A stretch of DNA of 64,000 nt from Methylobacterium haplocladii (GTDB lineage Bacteria; Pseudomonadota; Alphaproteobacteria; Rhizobiales; Beijerinckiaceae), in NCBI RefSeq assembly GCF_007992175.1, contig NZ_BJZT01000014.1, positions 105,879 to 169,878 of the forward strand. The letters are read 5' to 3'. The translations under genes and the position numbers were made by a program. Under the pieces are notes generated by a model. The model searched no databases, was not told the DNA's origin, and saw nothing but the letters and a program-made list of their open reading frames with translations. Positions 45,283-54,486 of the stretch are shown in pieces. Each line of letters starts with the position of its first letter. Within the stretch, counting starts at the first letter, position 1.

Positions 45283-47781
45283 ATGAGACGCAGACTCATC
45301 GCCGCCGGCCGAAGCCGGATGCGTCGCCTCAAGCGGCGTGCGAGCCTCCGGCGCATACGCAGCATGGCCGTTTCGCTGCGGGCGAAGTTCTTCACCGCCT
45401 GCCTGCTCATGGCGTTCACCACCGGTCTCCTCGGCGCTTACGCCCAGTGGACGCAGCGTGGCATCGGCGCCTTCGCGACCCGTACCTACGACCAGACCTT
45501 CATCGCCATGGGCAATCTGCGCTCGGCGCAGAACGGCCTGCTCAAGCTTCGCGCGTCTCTGGAGCGGGAAGAGGTTCGCATGCGGGATCGCCCTGCGGCG
45601 ATGCGGTCTCCCAACGAATCGCTGGTCCTCGCAGCGGCACTGCCCAGCATGCTGGCGCATCTCTCGGTTGCGCATGAGCGCGGCGTCAGCGCAGCGGCGC
45701 GGGCGTCGGCAGACCGGCTCCGCGACCGGCTTCTCACCCTGCGCGATATCCTGCGGCAGCGCGGAACGCCGGCGATGTTCCAGGCGCTCGATACGCTCGA
45801 GAGCGACTTCGACGGTGCGGTGGAGATCCACGCTGCCGACGCCTCCCGGGATCGGCGTGAGATCGAGCGTCTGACGGAAGCCTCCAACCGGCAGACCCTG
45901 ATCGCCGTCGGGCTGTCGGCATTCGCGGCGATCCTGATCTCGTATCTGCTGGCTCGCGCGGTGCTCCCGCCGATCCGCACCGCCGTGTCCGCCGCCCGCG
46001 CCATCTCCTCGGGGCGGCTCGACACCGAGATCCAGACCCGCGGTCGCGACGAGGTCGCCGTACTGTTGCGGGCGCTGGCGCGGATGCAGGCGAGCCTCGT
46101 GGAGAAGATCGGGCATATCAACCGCCTCGCCGCCGCGGCTACGGGGCAGGCGGAGCTGCTGCGGCTTCAGAACGGCCGGTTCGAGGGCGCCCTCGACAAC
46201 ATGATCCAGGGCCTGAGCATGTTCGACGCGAACGGCCGGCTCGCGGTCTACAATCGCCGCTTCGAGGAGATGTTCGGTCCGCCGGTCGACGGCGCGCGGC
46301 CGGGATCGCTCGTCGTCTCCGGCGTGCCGGCCGTCCATGTCGTGCCCGGCACGCACAATCTGGAGATGCCGGACGGCCGCGTCATCGCGCTCTCCCATCA
46401 GCCCATGGCCGATGGCGGCTGGGTCGACACCTTCGAGGACGTCACCGAGCGACTGCACGCGGAGGCGAGCCTGGAGCGCATGGCCCGCTACGACGGCCTG
46501 ACCAAGCTGCCGAACCGCACGTTCTTCCGCGAACGCCTGGAGGAGGCGCTGGACAAGGCGCGCGAGCGCGGTCCGGTGGTGCTGTGCCTCGATCTCGACG
46601 GCTTCAAGGCGGTCAACGACACCCTCGGCCACATGATCGGCGACGACCTCCTGCGCGTGGTCGCGCAACGCCTCCTCGATTGCGTGCGCGCCACCGACGT
46701 CGTCGGACGTCTCGGCGGAGACGAGTTCGCGATCATCCAGGCCGAGGCGGGCGGCGCGGCCGAATCCGAGGGGCTCGCTAAGCGGATCATCGAAGCGCTG
46801 AGCACCGTCTTCGAGATCGAGCACTTCCAGGTTGCGATCAGCGTCAGCATCGGCATCGCCCGCGAGGACGGCGCGCCCGGCGAGACGCTGGCCGAGCGCG
46901 CCACCGCGCTCCTCAAGAACGCCGACGTGGCGCTGTATCGGGCCAAGGTCGAGGGACGCTCCACCTTCCGCTTCTTCGCGGCCGAGATGGATCGCAAGCT
47001 CCAGATCCGGCGCCTGCTCGAACTCGACCTGCGCACCGCGCTGGAGAAGGGCCAGTTCGAGCTGGTCTTCCAGCCGCTCGTCGATGCCGGCCGGGGCGGC
47101 GTCTGCTGCTTCGAGGCGCTTCTGCGCTGGAATCACCCGGTGCGGGGCGTCGTCTCACCGGACGAATTCATCCCCCTCGCCGAGGAGACCGGGCTGATCA
47201 AGGCGATCGGGCGATGGGTGCTGCAGAGCGCCTGCACCGAGGCGGCGGCTTGGCCCGACGCCGTCAGCGTCGCCGTGAACCTCTCGCCGGTCCAGTTCAA
47301 CAATCCGTTCCTCGCGGCGGAGGTGGTGCGTGCGCTCGACGTCTCCGGCCTCGATCCGCGCCGGCTCGAACTCGAGATCACCGAATCCGTGCTGATCATG
47401 GAGGACGCTTTGGTGCTGACCACGCTCCACCAGATCCGCGATCTCGGCGTGCGCATCGCGCTCGACGATTTCGGCACGGGCTACTCGTCGCTGAGCTACC
47501 TGCGCCGCTTCCCCTTCGACAAGATCAAGATCGACCGCTCCTTCGTCAGCGACCTCGCTGCGGAGGACAACATCGCGATCGTGCGGGCGATCATGGGCCT
47601 CGGTCAGGCGCTCAAGATGTCCGTGGTGGCCGAGGGTGTCGAGACGGTGGAGCAGCAGGCCGTCCTCGTCGGCGAGGGCTGCACGGAGCTGCAGGGCTAC
47701 TACTTCAGCGCGCCATGCGCAGCCGGCCACGTCCACGGCCTGATCGACAGGCTGCGCACCGTGCTGCCGCGCTGCGCCTAA
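45283..47781 (+). CDS. GGDEF-EAL cyclic-di-GMP enzyme with HAMP and PAS
   Basis: The 832-residue membrane protein has one helix near 31-50 and another near 205-225 around a periplasmic sensor. A HAMP domain (about 225-275) and a PAS-like region (about 290-390) follow. The GGDEF domain has an intact GGDEF motif (478-482), and the EAL domain an intact EALLRW (611-616). Both active sites look usable, so it may make and break c-di-GMP, with switching by signal. GAGAGGAGAG precedes the ATG at 45283. Its stop interlocks with the stop of the convergent phosphoesterase gene. Confidence 0.92.
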   Translation: MRRRLIAAGRSRMRRLKRRASLRRIRSMAVSLRAKFFTACLLMAFTTGLLGAYAQWTQRGIGAFATRTYDQTFIAMGNLRSAQNGLLKLRASLEREEVRMRDRPAAMRSPNESLVLAAALPSMLAHLSVAHERGVSAAARASADRLRDRLLTLRDILRQRGTPAMFQALDTLESDFDGAVEIHAADASRDRREIERLTEASNRQTLIAVGLSAFAAILISYLLARAVLPPIRTAVSAARAISSGRLDTEIQTRGRDEVAVLLRALARMQASLVEKIGHINRLAAAATGQAELLRLQNGRFEGALDNMIQGLSMFDANGRLAVYNRRFEEMFGPPVDGARPGSLVVSGVPAVHVVPGTHNLEMPDGRVIALSHQPMADGGWVDTFEDVTERLHAEASLERMARYDGLTKLPNRTFFRERLEEALDKARERGPVVLCLDLDGFKAVNDTLGHMIGDDLLRVVAQRLLDCVRATDVVGRLGGDEFAIIQAEAGGAAESEGLAKRIIEALSTVFEIEHFQVAISVSIGIAREDGAPGETLAERATALLKNADVALYRAKVEGRSTFRFFAAEMDRKLQIRRLLELDLRTALEKGQFELVFQPLVDAGRGGVCCFEALLRWNHPVRGVVSPDEFIPLAEETGLIKAIGRWVLQSACTEAAAWPDAVSVAVNLSPVQFNNPFLAAEVVRALDVSGLDPRRLELEITESVLIMEDALVLTTLHQIRDLGVRIALDDFGTGYSSLSYLRRFPFDKIKIDRSFVSDLAAEDNIAIVRAIMGLGQALKMSVVAEGVETVEQQAVLVGEGCTELQGYYFSAPCAAGHVHGLIDRLRTVLPRCA

Positions 47782-48743
47782 GTCTCTCCTTCGCGGTCCG
47801 TCAGTTCCACCACCACGATCTCCGGCGTCACCCCGATGCGGATCGGCGCGATGCTCATGCCGAGGCCGCCCGAGACCACGAGATCGCCCTGCTCGCGGAC
47901 ATGGCCGTAGCCGAAGCGGTCGCCGTAGCGCGAAGGTACCACAGGCGCCCAGCCGAACAGGCGGATCTGGCCGCCATGGGTATGGCCGCTGAGCGTCAGC
48001 GTGATGCGGGCCGGAACGTCCGGAAAGATGTCCGGCTCGTGGGCGAGGAGGATGGCAGGCGCGTTCTTGGGGATCTTCGCCAACGTCGCGGACAAGTCGT
48101 CGACGCCGATCCTGGGATGCCCGTAGCGCTTTCCCCGCGGCACGAAGGCGATCTGGTCGCCGAGGCCAGCGAGCCAGACCGGGTGCCCGCCGACATCGAG
48201 GGGCAGGGCGTCGTTCTCCAGCACGCGGATGCCGGCGCGCGTCAGGGCCTCGCCGGCGACGGTCGGCCCGTGGCCGCGCACCAGCGCTGCCTCGTCCTCC
48301 CACCAATCGTGGTTGCCGAGGATGGCGTAGGTCCCGAGCGGCGCCGTGAGCCGGCCCAGCACCGGCGCCCATTCCGCCGCATCGACGTAGCGCGTGACCG
48401 TCCTCATGCCGGCAACGTAGTCGCCAAGCAGCACGATGACATCGCCCTTCAGCGCGTTCGCGGCCGCGACGATCCCCCCGATGCGGGCGACCGACATCCA
48501 GGGTTCGCAAGCATGGATGTCGGAGAGTGCGACGATGCGAAGGGAGGTCCCGCTCGGCCATGGTCCGCGCGGGCGGATGCGGTAGGTCGTGACGGCGAGC
48601 CGCATCGCTTCGACGCCGACGGCATAGGCCGCCGTGGCGCCACCGGTCAGGGCCGTCGCGCCGAGCCCGACGAGGATGCTGCGCCGGGTGACGCCGAGGA
48701 GGGATCCGCGCGCGGCGCGTGGCGGTACTCCGGCGTCGCCCAT
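47778..48743 (-). CDS. Tat-exported metallophosphoesterase
   Basis: The 321-residue calcineurin-like phosphoesterase has an N-terminal twin-arginine signal (TRRSILVGLGATAL near 19-32). Metal-site motifs are in order: LSDIHAC near 73, LLGDYVAG near 105, LGNHDWW near 142, LAHEPDI and SGHTHGG near 250. This resembles the YkuE-type group linked to envelope or lipid phosphate removal. It should act in the periplasm. Its TAG stop overlaps the TAA of the convergent GGDEF-EAL gene. Confidence 0.88.
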   Translation of the reverse strand: MGDAGVPPRAARGSLLGVTRRSILVGLGATALTGGATAAYAVGVEAMRLAVTTYRIRPRGPWPSGTSLRIVALSDIHACEPWMSVARIGGIVAAANALKGDVIVLLGDYVAGMRTVTRYVDAAEWAPVLGRLTAPLGTYAILGNHDWWEDEAALVRGHGPTVAGEALTRAGIRVLENDALPLDVGGHPVWLAGLGDQIAFVPRGKRYGHPRIGVDDLSATLAKIPKNAPAILLAHEPDIFPDVPARITLTLSGHTHGGQIRLFGWAPVVPSRYGDRFGYGHVREQGDLVVSGGLGMSIAPIRIGVTPEIVVVELTDREGET

Positions 48744-48927
48744 ACGTGTCTCCAGCAGCGGTGACGCGGTGCGTATTGCCTCGCATCGGAGCTGTCGAGA
48801 CCGAGGTTCGGTCCCATCGTGCTCGAACGCACGCGACGCGGACGTTCGCGATCGCGCGCCACCCGCTGGCGGCCCGAACCGGTTGCCTGCGCCAGCGGGG
48901 GCGATGACGGATCGATCGAAGACCGGT

Positions 48928-50037
48928 TCAGTCCTCTTCGTTCCCCGCGAACAATCCGAACTGCGTGCTCGGATCGCGCCTCGGCTCGGCCAACCCGAGA
49001 TGCCGGAAGGCGTGAGCGGTGAGGACGCGCCCGCGTGGCGTCCGCTGCACGAAGCCTTTCTGGATCAGGTAGGGCTCGATGATGTCCTCAATGGCGTCGC
49101 GCGGCTCGGACAGGGCGGCTGCGATGGTCTCGATCCCCACGGGGCCGCCGCCGAACGAGGCCGCGATCATCGTCAGGTACTTGCGGTCCATCACGTCGAG
49201 CCCGGCCGGATCGACGTCGAGGAGTTTCAGCGCCCGGTCGGCGACGGCACGGCTGACGCTGCCGGATTCGGCGACGACCGCGAAGTCGCGGACCCGGCGC
49301 AGCAGTCGGCCGGCGATGCGGGGCGTGCCGCGCGCCCGCTTGGCGATCTCGTTGGCGCCCTCCGCCGACATCGGCAGGCCGAGCACCCGGGCGCCGCGGG
49401 CGACGATCAGCTCCAGTTCGTCGATGTCGTAGAATTCCAGCCGGATCGGGATGCCGAAGCGGTCGCGCAGGGGCGTGGTCAGCAGGCCCGCTCGGGTCGT
49501 CGCACCGACGAGGGTGAATTTCGGCAATTCGATCTTCACCGAGCGGGCGGCCGGCCCTTCGCCGATGATCAGGTCGAGCTGGTAATCCTCCATCGCCGGG
49601 TAGAGGATTTCCTCCACCGCCGGGTTGAGCCGGTGGATCTCGTCGATGAAGAGGACGTCGTTCTCTTCCAGGTTGGTGAGCTGCGCCGCGAGGTCACCGG
49701 CCTTCGCGATCACCGGGCCGGAGGTCGAGCGGAAGTTCACGCCGAGTTCGCGCGCCACGATCTGCGCCAGGGTCGTCTTGCCCAGCCCCGGCGGCCCGAC
49801 GAACAGCACGTGGTCGAGGGCGTCCTTGCGTGCCTTGGCCGAGTCGATCGCGAGCTTGAGCTGCGCCCGGCCTGCCCGCTGGCCGATGAACTCGGTCAGG
49901 CTCAGAGGCCGGATCGACTGGTCGGCGTCGTCCGGCCGCTTCTCGGGCGTCAGGAGCGGGTTCGGCGTCGGATCGATCTGGATCTCCTCCAGCGGAGGCC
50001 CGGATGCCCGGCGTGGAGGGGACCTGCGCTTGCTCAA
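48928..50037 (-). CDS. ruvB: Holliday junction branch migration ATPase RuvB
   Basis: The 369-residue AAA+ motor has Walker A GPPGLGKT near 81, Walker B LFIDEIH, sensor ATTRAG and the winged-helix C-terminal part with QRTPRGR. It drives branch migration with RuvA during recombination repair. Neither ruvA nor ruvC is present immediately upstream, where about 440 bases hold no supported gene; in most proteobacteria the three are adjacent. The N-terminal extension (first 20 residues) is basic. Confidence 0.95.
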   Translation of the reverse strand: MSKRRSPPRRASGPPLEEIQIDPTPNPLLTPEKRPDDADQSIRPLSLTEFIGQRAGRAQLKLAIDSAKARKDALDHVLFVGPPGLGKTTLAQIVARELGVNFRSTSGPVIAKAGDLAAQLTNLEENDVLFIDEIHRLNPAVEEILYPAMEDYQLDLIIGEGPAARSVKIELPKFTLVGATTRAGLLTTPLRDRFGIPIRLEFYDIDELELIVARGARVLGLPMSAEGANEIAKRARGTPRIAGRLLRRVRDFAVVAESGSVSRAVADRALKLLDVDPAGLDVMDRKYLTMIAASFGGGPVGIETIAAALSEPRDAIEDIIEPYLIQKGFVQRTPRGRVLTAHAFRHLGLAEPRRDPSTQFGLFAGNEED

Positions 50038-50482
50038 CGGGACTCGCTCGGCGGATTTTTTGGGTACTGCGAAGTTCGAGAAGACGCGCAGTACGATGAC
50101 GGCGTCGCCGGATGTCGCATACCGATCCCGATGGCGCTACCGTTCGCATGGCTGCTTGTCGCCGGCAACGAGGCTCGGTGTCGGCCAGCTAGTTCCAAGA
50201 GTTCGACGATCTCGCCCTTGACGACTTCGAGGGCGTGTCGCCCGATAAGTCTCTTAGCGAACGCTGGAAACTGATCGCCGGCAGGCTCGCGCGGATGCGA
50301 ATGGGCGCACGGTGGGAACATGCCCAGATCGGATGAATTATCGCGGGTCTTCTAGAGACTGGTTTCCCGGCGCGTGGCTCTTCCTGCTCGACGTTCAGGG
50401 AGACGTTCGTCTTGAAAAGCCATCGGTTTCATTCGGCCATGCTGCCGGATGCGATGGTCGCCTTCGCCGATCTCGAACCCAA
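50038..50482. other. Gap upstream of ruvB with fragmentary coding-like sequence
   Basis: No intact gene is supported in these 445 bases. On the plus strand a stretch from about 50190 to 50336 reads as a 47-codon protein-like segment (ending SLSERWKLIAGRLARM...WEHAQIG) but is preceded by a stop codon and lacks a start, so it looks like a gene remnant. Confidence 0.4.
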
Positions 50483-50656
50483 TCAGGCGTGACCTCGGCC
50501 GAAGATCCCGTCGTTCTGTTCGAAATGCTCTGGGCCGGTACGGAAGCCCGCAATCGGGTCGAGGGTGCCTGATGCGGTCTGCGGGTGCTCGACGGTCTCG
50601 ATGCGGTCCTCGAGCTTCCCGCCGCCGGGGCGGCGCTGCCGCTGGCGGGTATCCAT
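50483..50656 (-). CDS. Small hypothetical protein
   Basis: The predicted product is 57 residues (start MDTRQRQRRPG). Third positions are strongly GC-rich, and GAGG lies eight bases before the ATG, so it looks like a real small gene. It is hydrophilic and acidic in its second half. It sits between bfr and ruvB on the same strand. No family was recognised. Confidence 0.45.
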   Translation of the reverse strand: MDTRQRQRRPGGGKLEDRIETVEHPQTASGTLDPIAGFRTGPEHFEQNDGIFGRGHA

Positions 50657-50729
50657 CGACACGGCCTCGCGGTCTGACGTGCGGGTCGCGCCTCCTTCAG
50701 GCGCCGACTCGCACGCCATTTCCTGAGCC

Positions 50730-51221
50730 TTACTCAGGCGCAATCTGCTCCAGGCCGCCGACATGCTTCTGCGCGTAGAGCGGCAGGCCGATCTGGCCGA
50801 TCAGGTCGAGCTGGGTCTCGAGGAAGTCGATATGACCCTCCTCGTCCGTCGCCAGTGCCTCGAATAGGATCTTCGTCACGCGGTCGTTGATCGAGTCGCA
50901 ATACTGGGCGGCTTCCAGGTAGAGGGCGCGCGCCTCGGTCTCGGCCGCAAGATCGCACTCGATGATCTCCTGGACGTTCTGGCCGATCCGCAGGGGATCG
51001 AGCTCCTGGAGATTGGGGAAGCCGTCGAGGAACAAGATCCGATCGACGAAGCGATCGGCGTGCTGCATCTCCTCGATCGACTCCTTGCGCCAGAACTTGG
51101 CGAGGTCGACATAGCCCCAGTCGTTGAGCATGCGGAAATGGAGCCAGTACTGGCTCACCGCGGTCAGCTCGCTGCGCAAGCCCCTGTTGAGATACTCGAT
51201 GACCTTGGCATCGCCCTTCAT
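50730..51221 (-). CDS. bfr: Bacterioferritin
   Basis: The 163-residue iron-storage protein shows a complete ferroxidase site (Glu18, Glu51, His54, Glu94, Glu127, His130) and the haem ligand Met52. It assembles into a 24-subunit shell that stores iron as mineral and limits oxidative damage. The bfd gene lies 50 bases upstream on the same strand, so the two form an operon. An iron-box-like sequence precedes bfd. Confidence 0.96.
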   Translation of the reverse strand: MKGDAKVIEYLNRGLRSELTAVSQYWLHFRMLNDWGYVDLAKFWRKESIEEMQHADRFVDRILFLDGFPNLQELDPLRIGQNVQEIIECDLAAETEARALYLEAAQYCDSINDRVTKILFEALATDEEGHIDFLETQLDLIGQIGLPLYAQKHVGGLEQIAPE

Positions 51222-51271
51222 TCGCTACTCTCCTCTTGTGTCCGAGAGCCGTAGCGAACCGACGATGTGTC

Positions 51272-51547
51272 CTAGGCTGCGACCTCTTCGAGGTCTTCTG
51301 TAGTTTGGAATTGTACCAAACTGCAAGGGGTCGAGCAGCTCGTCGCGCATGAGGCATGCGCATCGCCGCCGGTTTCCATGAGCGCATTCTGCATGATGGA
51401 GCGGATGGTACGGGCGCAGCGCCCGCATTTCGCGCTGCATCCGAGACACGCATAGACCTGGGCCGGCGTGCGCGGGCAACCGGGACCGGGGGTGATACAG
51501 CCACGAACCTGGCCGTCCGAGAGGATGTTGCAGGAACAGACGATCAT
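51272..51547 (-). CDS. bfd: Bacterioferritin-associated ferredoxin
   Basis: The 91-residue protein has the Bfd [2Fe-2S] ligands Cys4-x-Cys6 and Cys41-x2-Cys44 (KCGRC). Two more cysteines, 34 and 37, lie in CLGC, a common Bfd variant. Bfd reduces the mineral in bacterioferritin to release iron. The C-terminal tail (about 65-91) adds three more cysteines in CATSCSTPC, making it longer than the usual 60-75 residues. It is co-directional with bfr. Confidence 0.9.
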   Translation of the reverse strand: MIVCSCNILSDGQVRGCITPGPGCPRTPAQVYACLGCSAKCGRCARTIRSIMQNALMETGGDAHASCATSCSTPCSLVQFQTTEDLEEVAA

Positions 51548-51669
51548 GCGTTCTGCTGCGGGCTCATCGAGTTGGGCGCGATCGGATGGCGCTCGATCGA
51601 AATCGCCATGTCACGCCCTTGGAGCGATTTCATGGCGGTCCCGGCCTTTCGCCTCTGTGGCAACCGCAG

Positions 51670-51686
51670 TTTAGAATACTTAAAAA
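51670..51686. promoter_or_regulatory. Irr-box (iron control element)-like site
   Basis: TTTAGAA-TAC-TTAAAAA resembles the Irr/ICE operator TTTAGAA-N3-TTCTAAA: seven of seven bases in the left half and five of seven in the right. It lies about 120 bases upstream of bfd in an AT-rich patch with two further TTTAG repeats. In Rhizobiales, Irr controls bfr and bfd in response to iron and haem; binding here is inferred. Confidence 0.5.
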
Positions 51687-51776
51687 GTTTAGCCTTATCA
51701 GAAGTTTAGAGTGCGGCGCCCGGCTTTGCAATGGCGTGGCCGGCCCGATCGCCGACGGCCGATGCGCCCCCGCACT

Positions 51777-52640
51777 TCAGTGCGCCATCAGCACCGCGAT
51801 CTCCGCATGCGACAGGATATGGCTGGTCGGCCCTCCGAAGATCATCTGGCGCAAGCGGCTTTGGGTGTAGGCGCCCTTGATCAGCAGATCGCAGCCGAAG
51901 GTCGCAGCCTCGTCGAGATACATCTCTCCAGGCGTGTGCCGGCCGGCGGGCAAGGCCTTGTGGAAGGCCTCAATGCCCTCGCAGCCAAGCGCCCGCGCCA
52001 CGTCCTCGGCACTCGGCCCCGGCACCATGCCGCCCTCGGCGCTCAGCACCAGGATGCGCCGGGCGCGGCGCAGGAACGGCATGGCGAAGGCGACGGCGCG
52101 GGCGGTCTCGGTGGAGCCGTTCCAGGCGACGAGGATCGCTTCGCCCAGCGAGGAAGGCGGTCGCGGCGGCGCCAGCAGGATCGGGCGGCCGCTCTCGAAC
52201 AGGGCCGTCTCGACGGTGGTCATGCGTGGCGACGCATCGTCGAAGCCCGGCCGACCGACGATCGTCGCGGAAAAGAGCCGGGCATATTGGCCGAGGAAGG
52301 CATCGCCGGGCGGCACGTCCGGCCGCCACCGGAAGCGCGGACCGGCGGTCATCGCCGCCTCCGGGGCGCAGGTGCCGACGGCGTCGCGGCGCGGCAGGCC
52401 GGCGGCTTCCATGAACGCGATGAAGCGTTGCCCCGCGGCCTCGGCCTCGGCGCGGTCGGCCTCCTCGTCGCGCAGCCAGGTCATGCCGCCGACCATGTCG
52501 ACGGGCACGTATTCCGCGAGTGCCGGGCGCAGCGACACGCCTTCGATCAGGCTGCCGAAGCGCTGGGCGACGAGCAGCGCCGTCTCGAATACCGAGGGCA
52601 GCGCCTCGTGCAGGGCGACCGGAACGAGCAGAGTCTTCAA
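51777..52640 (-). CDS. Universal stress protein, UspA family
   Basis: The 287-residue protein has a C-terminal Usp domain with KGAYTQSRLRQMIFGGPTSHIL, the conserved G-x-S-R and GG-T-S-H elements. An N-terminal Usp-like half gives a tandem layout. These proteins bind ATP or AMP and respond to starvation and stress; the precise role is unknown. It is followed on the same strand by bfd-bfr, but separated by the iron-box region. Confidence 0.87.
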   Translation of the reverse strand: MKTLLVPVALHEALPSVFETALLVAQRFGSLIEGVSLRPALAEYVPVDMVGGMTWLRDEEADRAEAEAAGQRFIAFMEAAGLPRRDAVGTCAPEAAMTAGPRFRWRPDVPPGDAFLGQYARLFSATIVGRPGFDDASPRMTTVETALFESGRPILLAPPRPPSSLGEAILVAWNGSTETARAVAFAMPFLRRARRILVLSAEGGMVPGPSAEDVARALGCEGIEAFHKALPAGRHTPGEMYLDEAATFGCDLLIKGAYTQSRLRQMIFGGPTSHILSHAEIAVLMAH

Positions 52641-52672
52641 AGCACCGAACCCTCCGAGAGCTTTCGACGAGG

Positions 52673-53854
52673 CTAGATCCGTTTCGTCCGCGGGGGAACG
52701 TGCGGCACCGCCGCTTCAAGCGCTTTCTCGGATCCCAGCCGTTCCCGTGGGCCGGGGTCGAGCAACCGCCGTGCCCGCCGGGTCAGCGGCCGCTCGACGA
52801 GGCGATAGACGGCGAGGGACACGAGCACGGCGAGGCCGATCATCAGCCCGAGGCTCGGCCACGCTCCGAGGACGGGGCCGAGTCCGCTCCGGACGAGCGC
52901 CTCCCGCGTCCCGCGCAGGACGAAGGGGTGGACGAGGTAGAGCGCGTAGGAGGCATCGCCGAGGGCGGCGGCCGCCCGCACGGAAAGGGATGGGCTATCG
53001 TCTCCGCTCGAAGCCGGATCGTGCCCGAGCGCCGCGGCGGCCACCAGCAGGGCCGACGGGATGCCGTAGACGAACGGATGCAGCGCGAGGCTCGGCTCCG
53101 GCACCAGCATCAACAGCGTAAGCCCGCCGGCACAGAGCATGGCGCGCACTGGCAAGCCGATGCGAAACCCCTCGGCCCGCGCGAGGCCGAGCGCCGCGCC
53201 GAAGGCGAATTCGAGGATGATCGGGCTCGTCCAGAAGGCCAGCGGCATCGGCATGTCCGGAAAGGCCGCGCGCGACAGGACGAGCAGGCCGAGCGCCGCC
53301 ACGAGCCAGGCGACCGCCGCCCGGCGTCCCCAGCCGATGCCGATTGCGAACACGGCGTAGAAGAACATCTCGCAATTCAGCGTCCAGCCGAGACCGTAGA
53401 GCGGCAGCGCCGTGCCGTCGGGGCGCAGCATCGGCCAGAACAGGAACGAGGCGGCGATGGAGGCCGGGTCGAGGCCGCTCGCTCCGGCCTCGCCGGTGAG
53501 CAGTCCGGGCACGGCCAGGGCGACGGCGAGATAGGCCGCACTCAAAAGCCAGTAGAGCGGCACCAGCCGCGCCACCCGATGCGCCAGGAAGCGTCGTCGC
53601 CCGCCCGGCCGGCCGTAGAGCGAGGCCGATGCGTAGACGATGATGAAGCCGGAGATCACGAAGAACACGTCGACGCCGACGGGCCAGGGCAGCAGCGTGC
53701 TCGGGCGGAAGGCGAGGTTCGTCCGGATCGCGAGGGCGGCCGTCTCGAATTGCGCGTGGTGCACCACCACGAGCAGGGCGGCGAAGGCCCGCAAGGCCTG
53801 GACGAGAACGAGCTTCACGCGGGCGGCCCTGGATGCGGGCTCAGTGCCTCTCAC
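52673..53854 (-). CDS. Acyltransferase 3 family membrane protein (OafA/YrhL-like)
   Basis: The 393-residue protein has about ten membrane helices. The family motif VDVFFVISGFIIVYAS lies near 58-73, and the upstream VLVQALRAFAALLVVVHHAQF near 13-33 contains the conserved active His. These enzymes acetylate or acylate surface polysaccharides and related acceptors. The acceptor is unknown. It stands apart from other surface-sugar genes. Confidence 0.87.
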   Translation of the reverse strand: MRGTEPASRAARVKLVLVQALRAFAALLVVVHHAQFETAALAIRTNLAFRPSTLLPWPVGVDVFFVISGFIIVYASASLYGRPGGRRRFLAHRVARLVPLYWLLSAAYLAVALAVPGLLTGEAGASGLDPASIAASFLFWPMLRPDGTALPLYGLGWTLNCEMFFYAVFAIGIGWGRRAAVAWLVAALGLLVLSRAAFPDMPMPLAFWTSPIILEFAFGAALGLARAEGFRIGLPVRAMLCAGGLTLLMLVPEPSLALHPFVYGIPSALLVAAAALGHDPASSGDDSPSLSVRAAAALGDASYALYLVHPFVLRGTREALVRSGLGPVLGAWPSLGLMIGLAVLVSLAVYRLVERPLTRRARRLLDPGPRERLGSEKALEAAVPHVPPRTKRI

Positions 53855-54258
53855 GAAACTCCCGCCGTGCCGTCGGCGCCGGAGCGAGGTGTCCGGGTCG
53901 TCGGACGTTTCATGAGGTGCACTCAGGTCCGGCCGGTATCTAGACCGGGCTCCAGCCGGTCAAGGTCCGGACGCTACGGGCGCCGCCGTCCAGCCGGCGA
54001 TGGCCGTGCTGTCGACCGCGCGGCGCGCATCGACGACGGATCCGCGCTCAGTACACCGCCTCGAATGCCGGCATTCCGAGATTTTCCCTGTTCGGGAAAT
54101 GAATTTTTCAGTAATATCTGCTGTGTCGGGTGAAGCACAGTTGGTCGTGATGTGCATTTTAAATAGAAATGAATAGAAAATTTTGGTCGTTTTGACGCAC
54201 TCGATCAAAAACTTGTATGGAATAGGTTAGCGGATCGCCGCGAGAAATTACAATCGCC
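53855..54258. other. AT-rich intergenic patch with a sigma70-like promoter
   Basis: No gene is seen in these 404 bases. The part from about 54080 to 54260 is far lower in GC than the rest of the window. A plus-strand promoter candidate lies at 54192-54221 (TTGACG, 18-base spacer, TATGGA), pointing at the small gene that follows. Confidence 0.55.
54192..54221 (+). promoter_or_regulatory. Candidate sigma70 promoter
   Basis: TTGACG (54192-54197) and TATGGA (54216-54221) are separated by 18 bases and lie in the AT-rich patch, about 38 bases before the GTG of the small downstream gene. The -10 element is weak, so this is tentative. Confidence 0.4.
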
Positions 54259-54459
54259 GTGACGTGCCGGCATCCAGTTTGGGAGGTGATTCTGAATACG
54301 GCGGAACGCAGGAAAATCGAGGCCGTCATTGAACTCTGCCGCGAAGCCAGAGAACGACTGCAACCCAACGCGCCGTTCCGCCTGCGTGTTCTGCTCGACA
54401 TGACATTACTGGAACTCGGCAAGGAGCTCGCGCGTCTCAACGGCGACCGGGCAGTCTGA
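54259..54459 (+). CDS. Small helical protein, unknown
   Basis: The predicted product is 66 residues, mainly a single amphipathic helix (ERRKIEAVIELCREARERL, then LLDMTLLELGKELARL). The start is uncertain: GTG 54259 gives this length, and GTG 54286 (behind GGGAG) gives 57 residues. No domain was recognised. It follows the AT-rich patch and is convergent with the carbonic anhydrase gene. Confidence 0.5.
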   Translation: MTCRHPVWEVILNTAERRKIEAVIELCREARERLQPNAPFRLRVLLDMTLLELGKELARLNGDRAV

Positions 54460-54486
54460 AGCGCCCGGATCGCCGCCGGACGAAGC

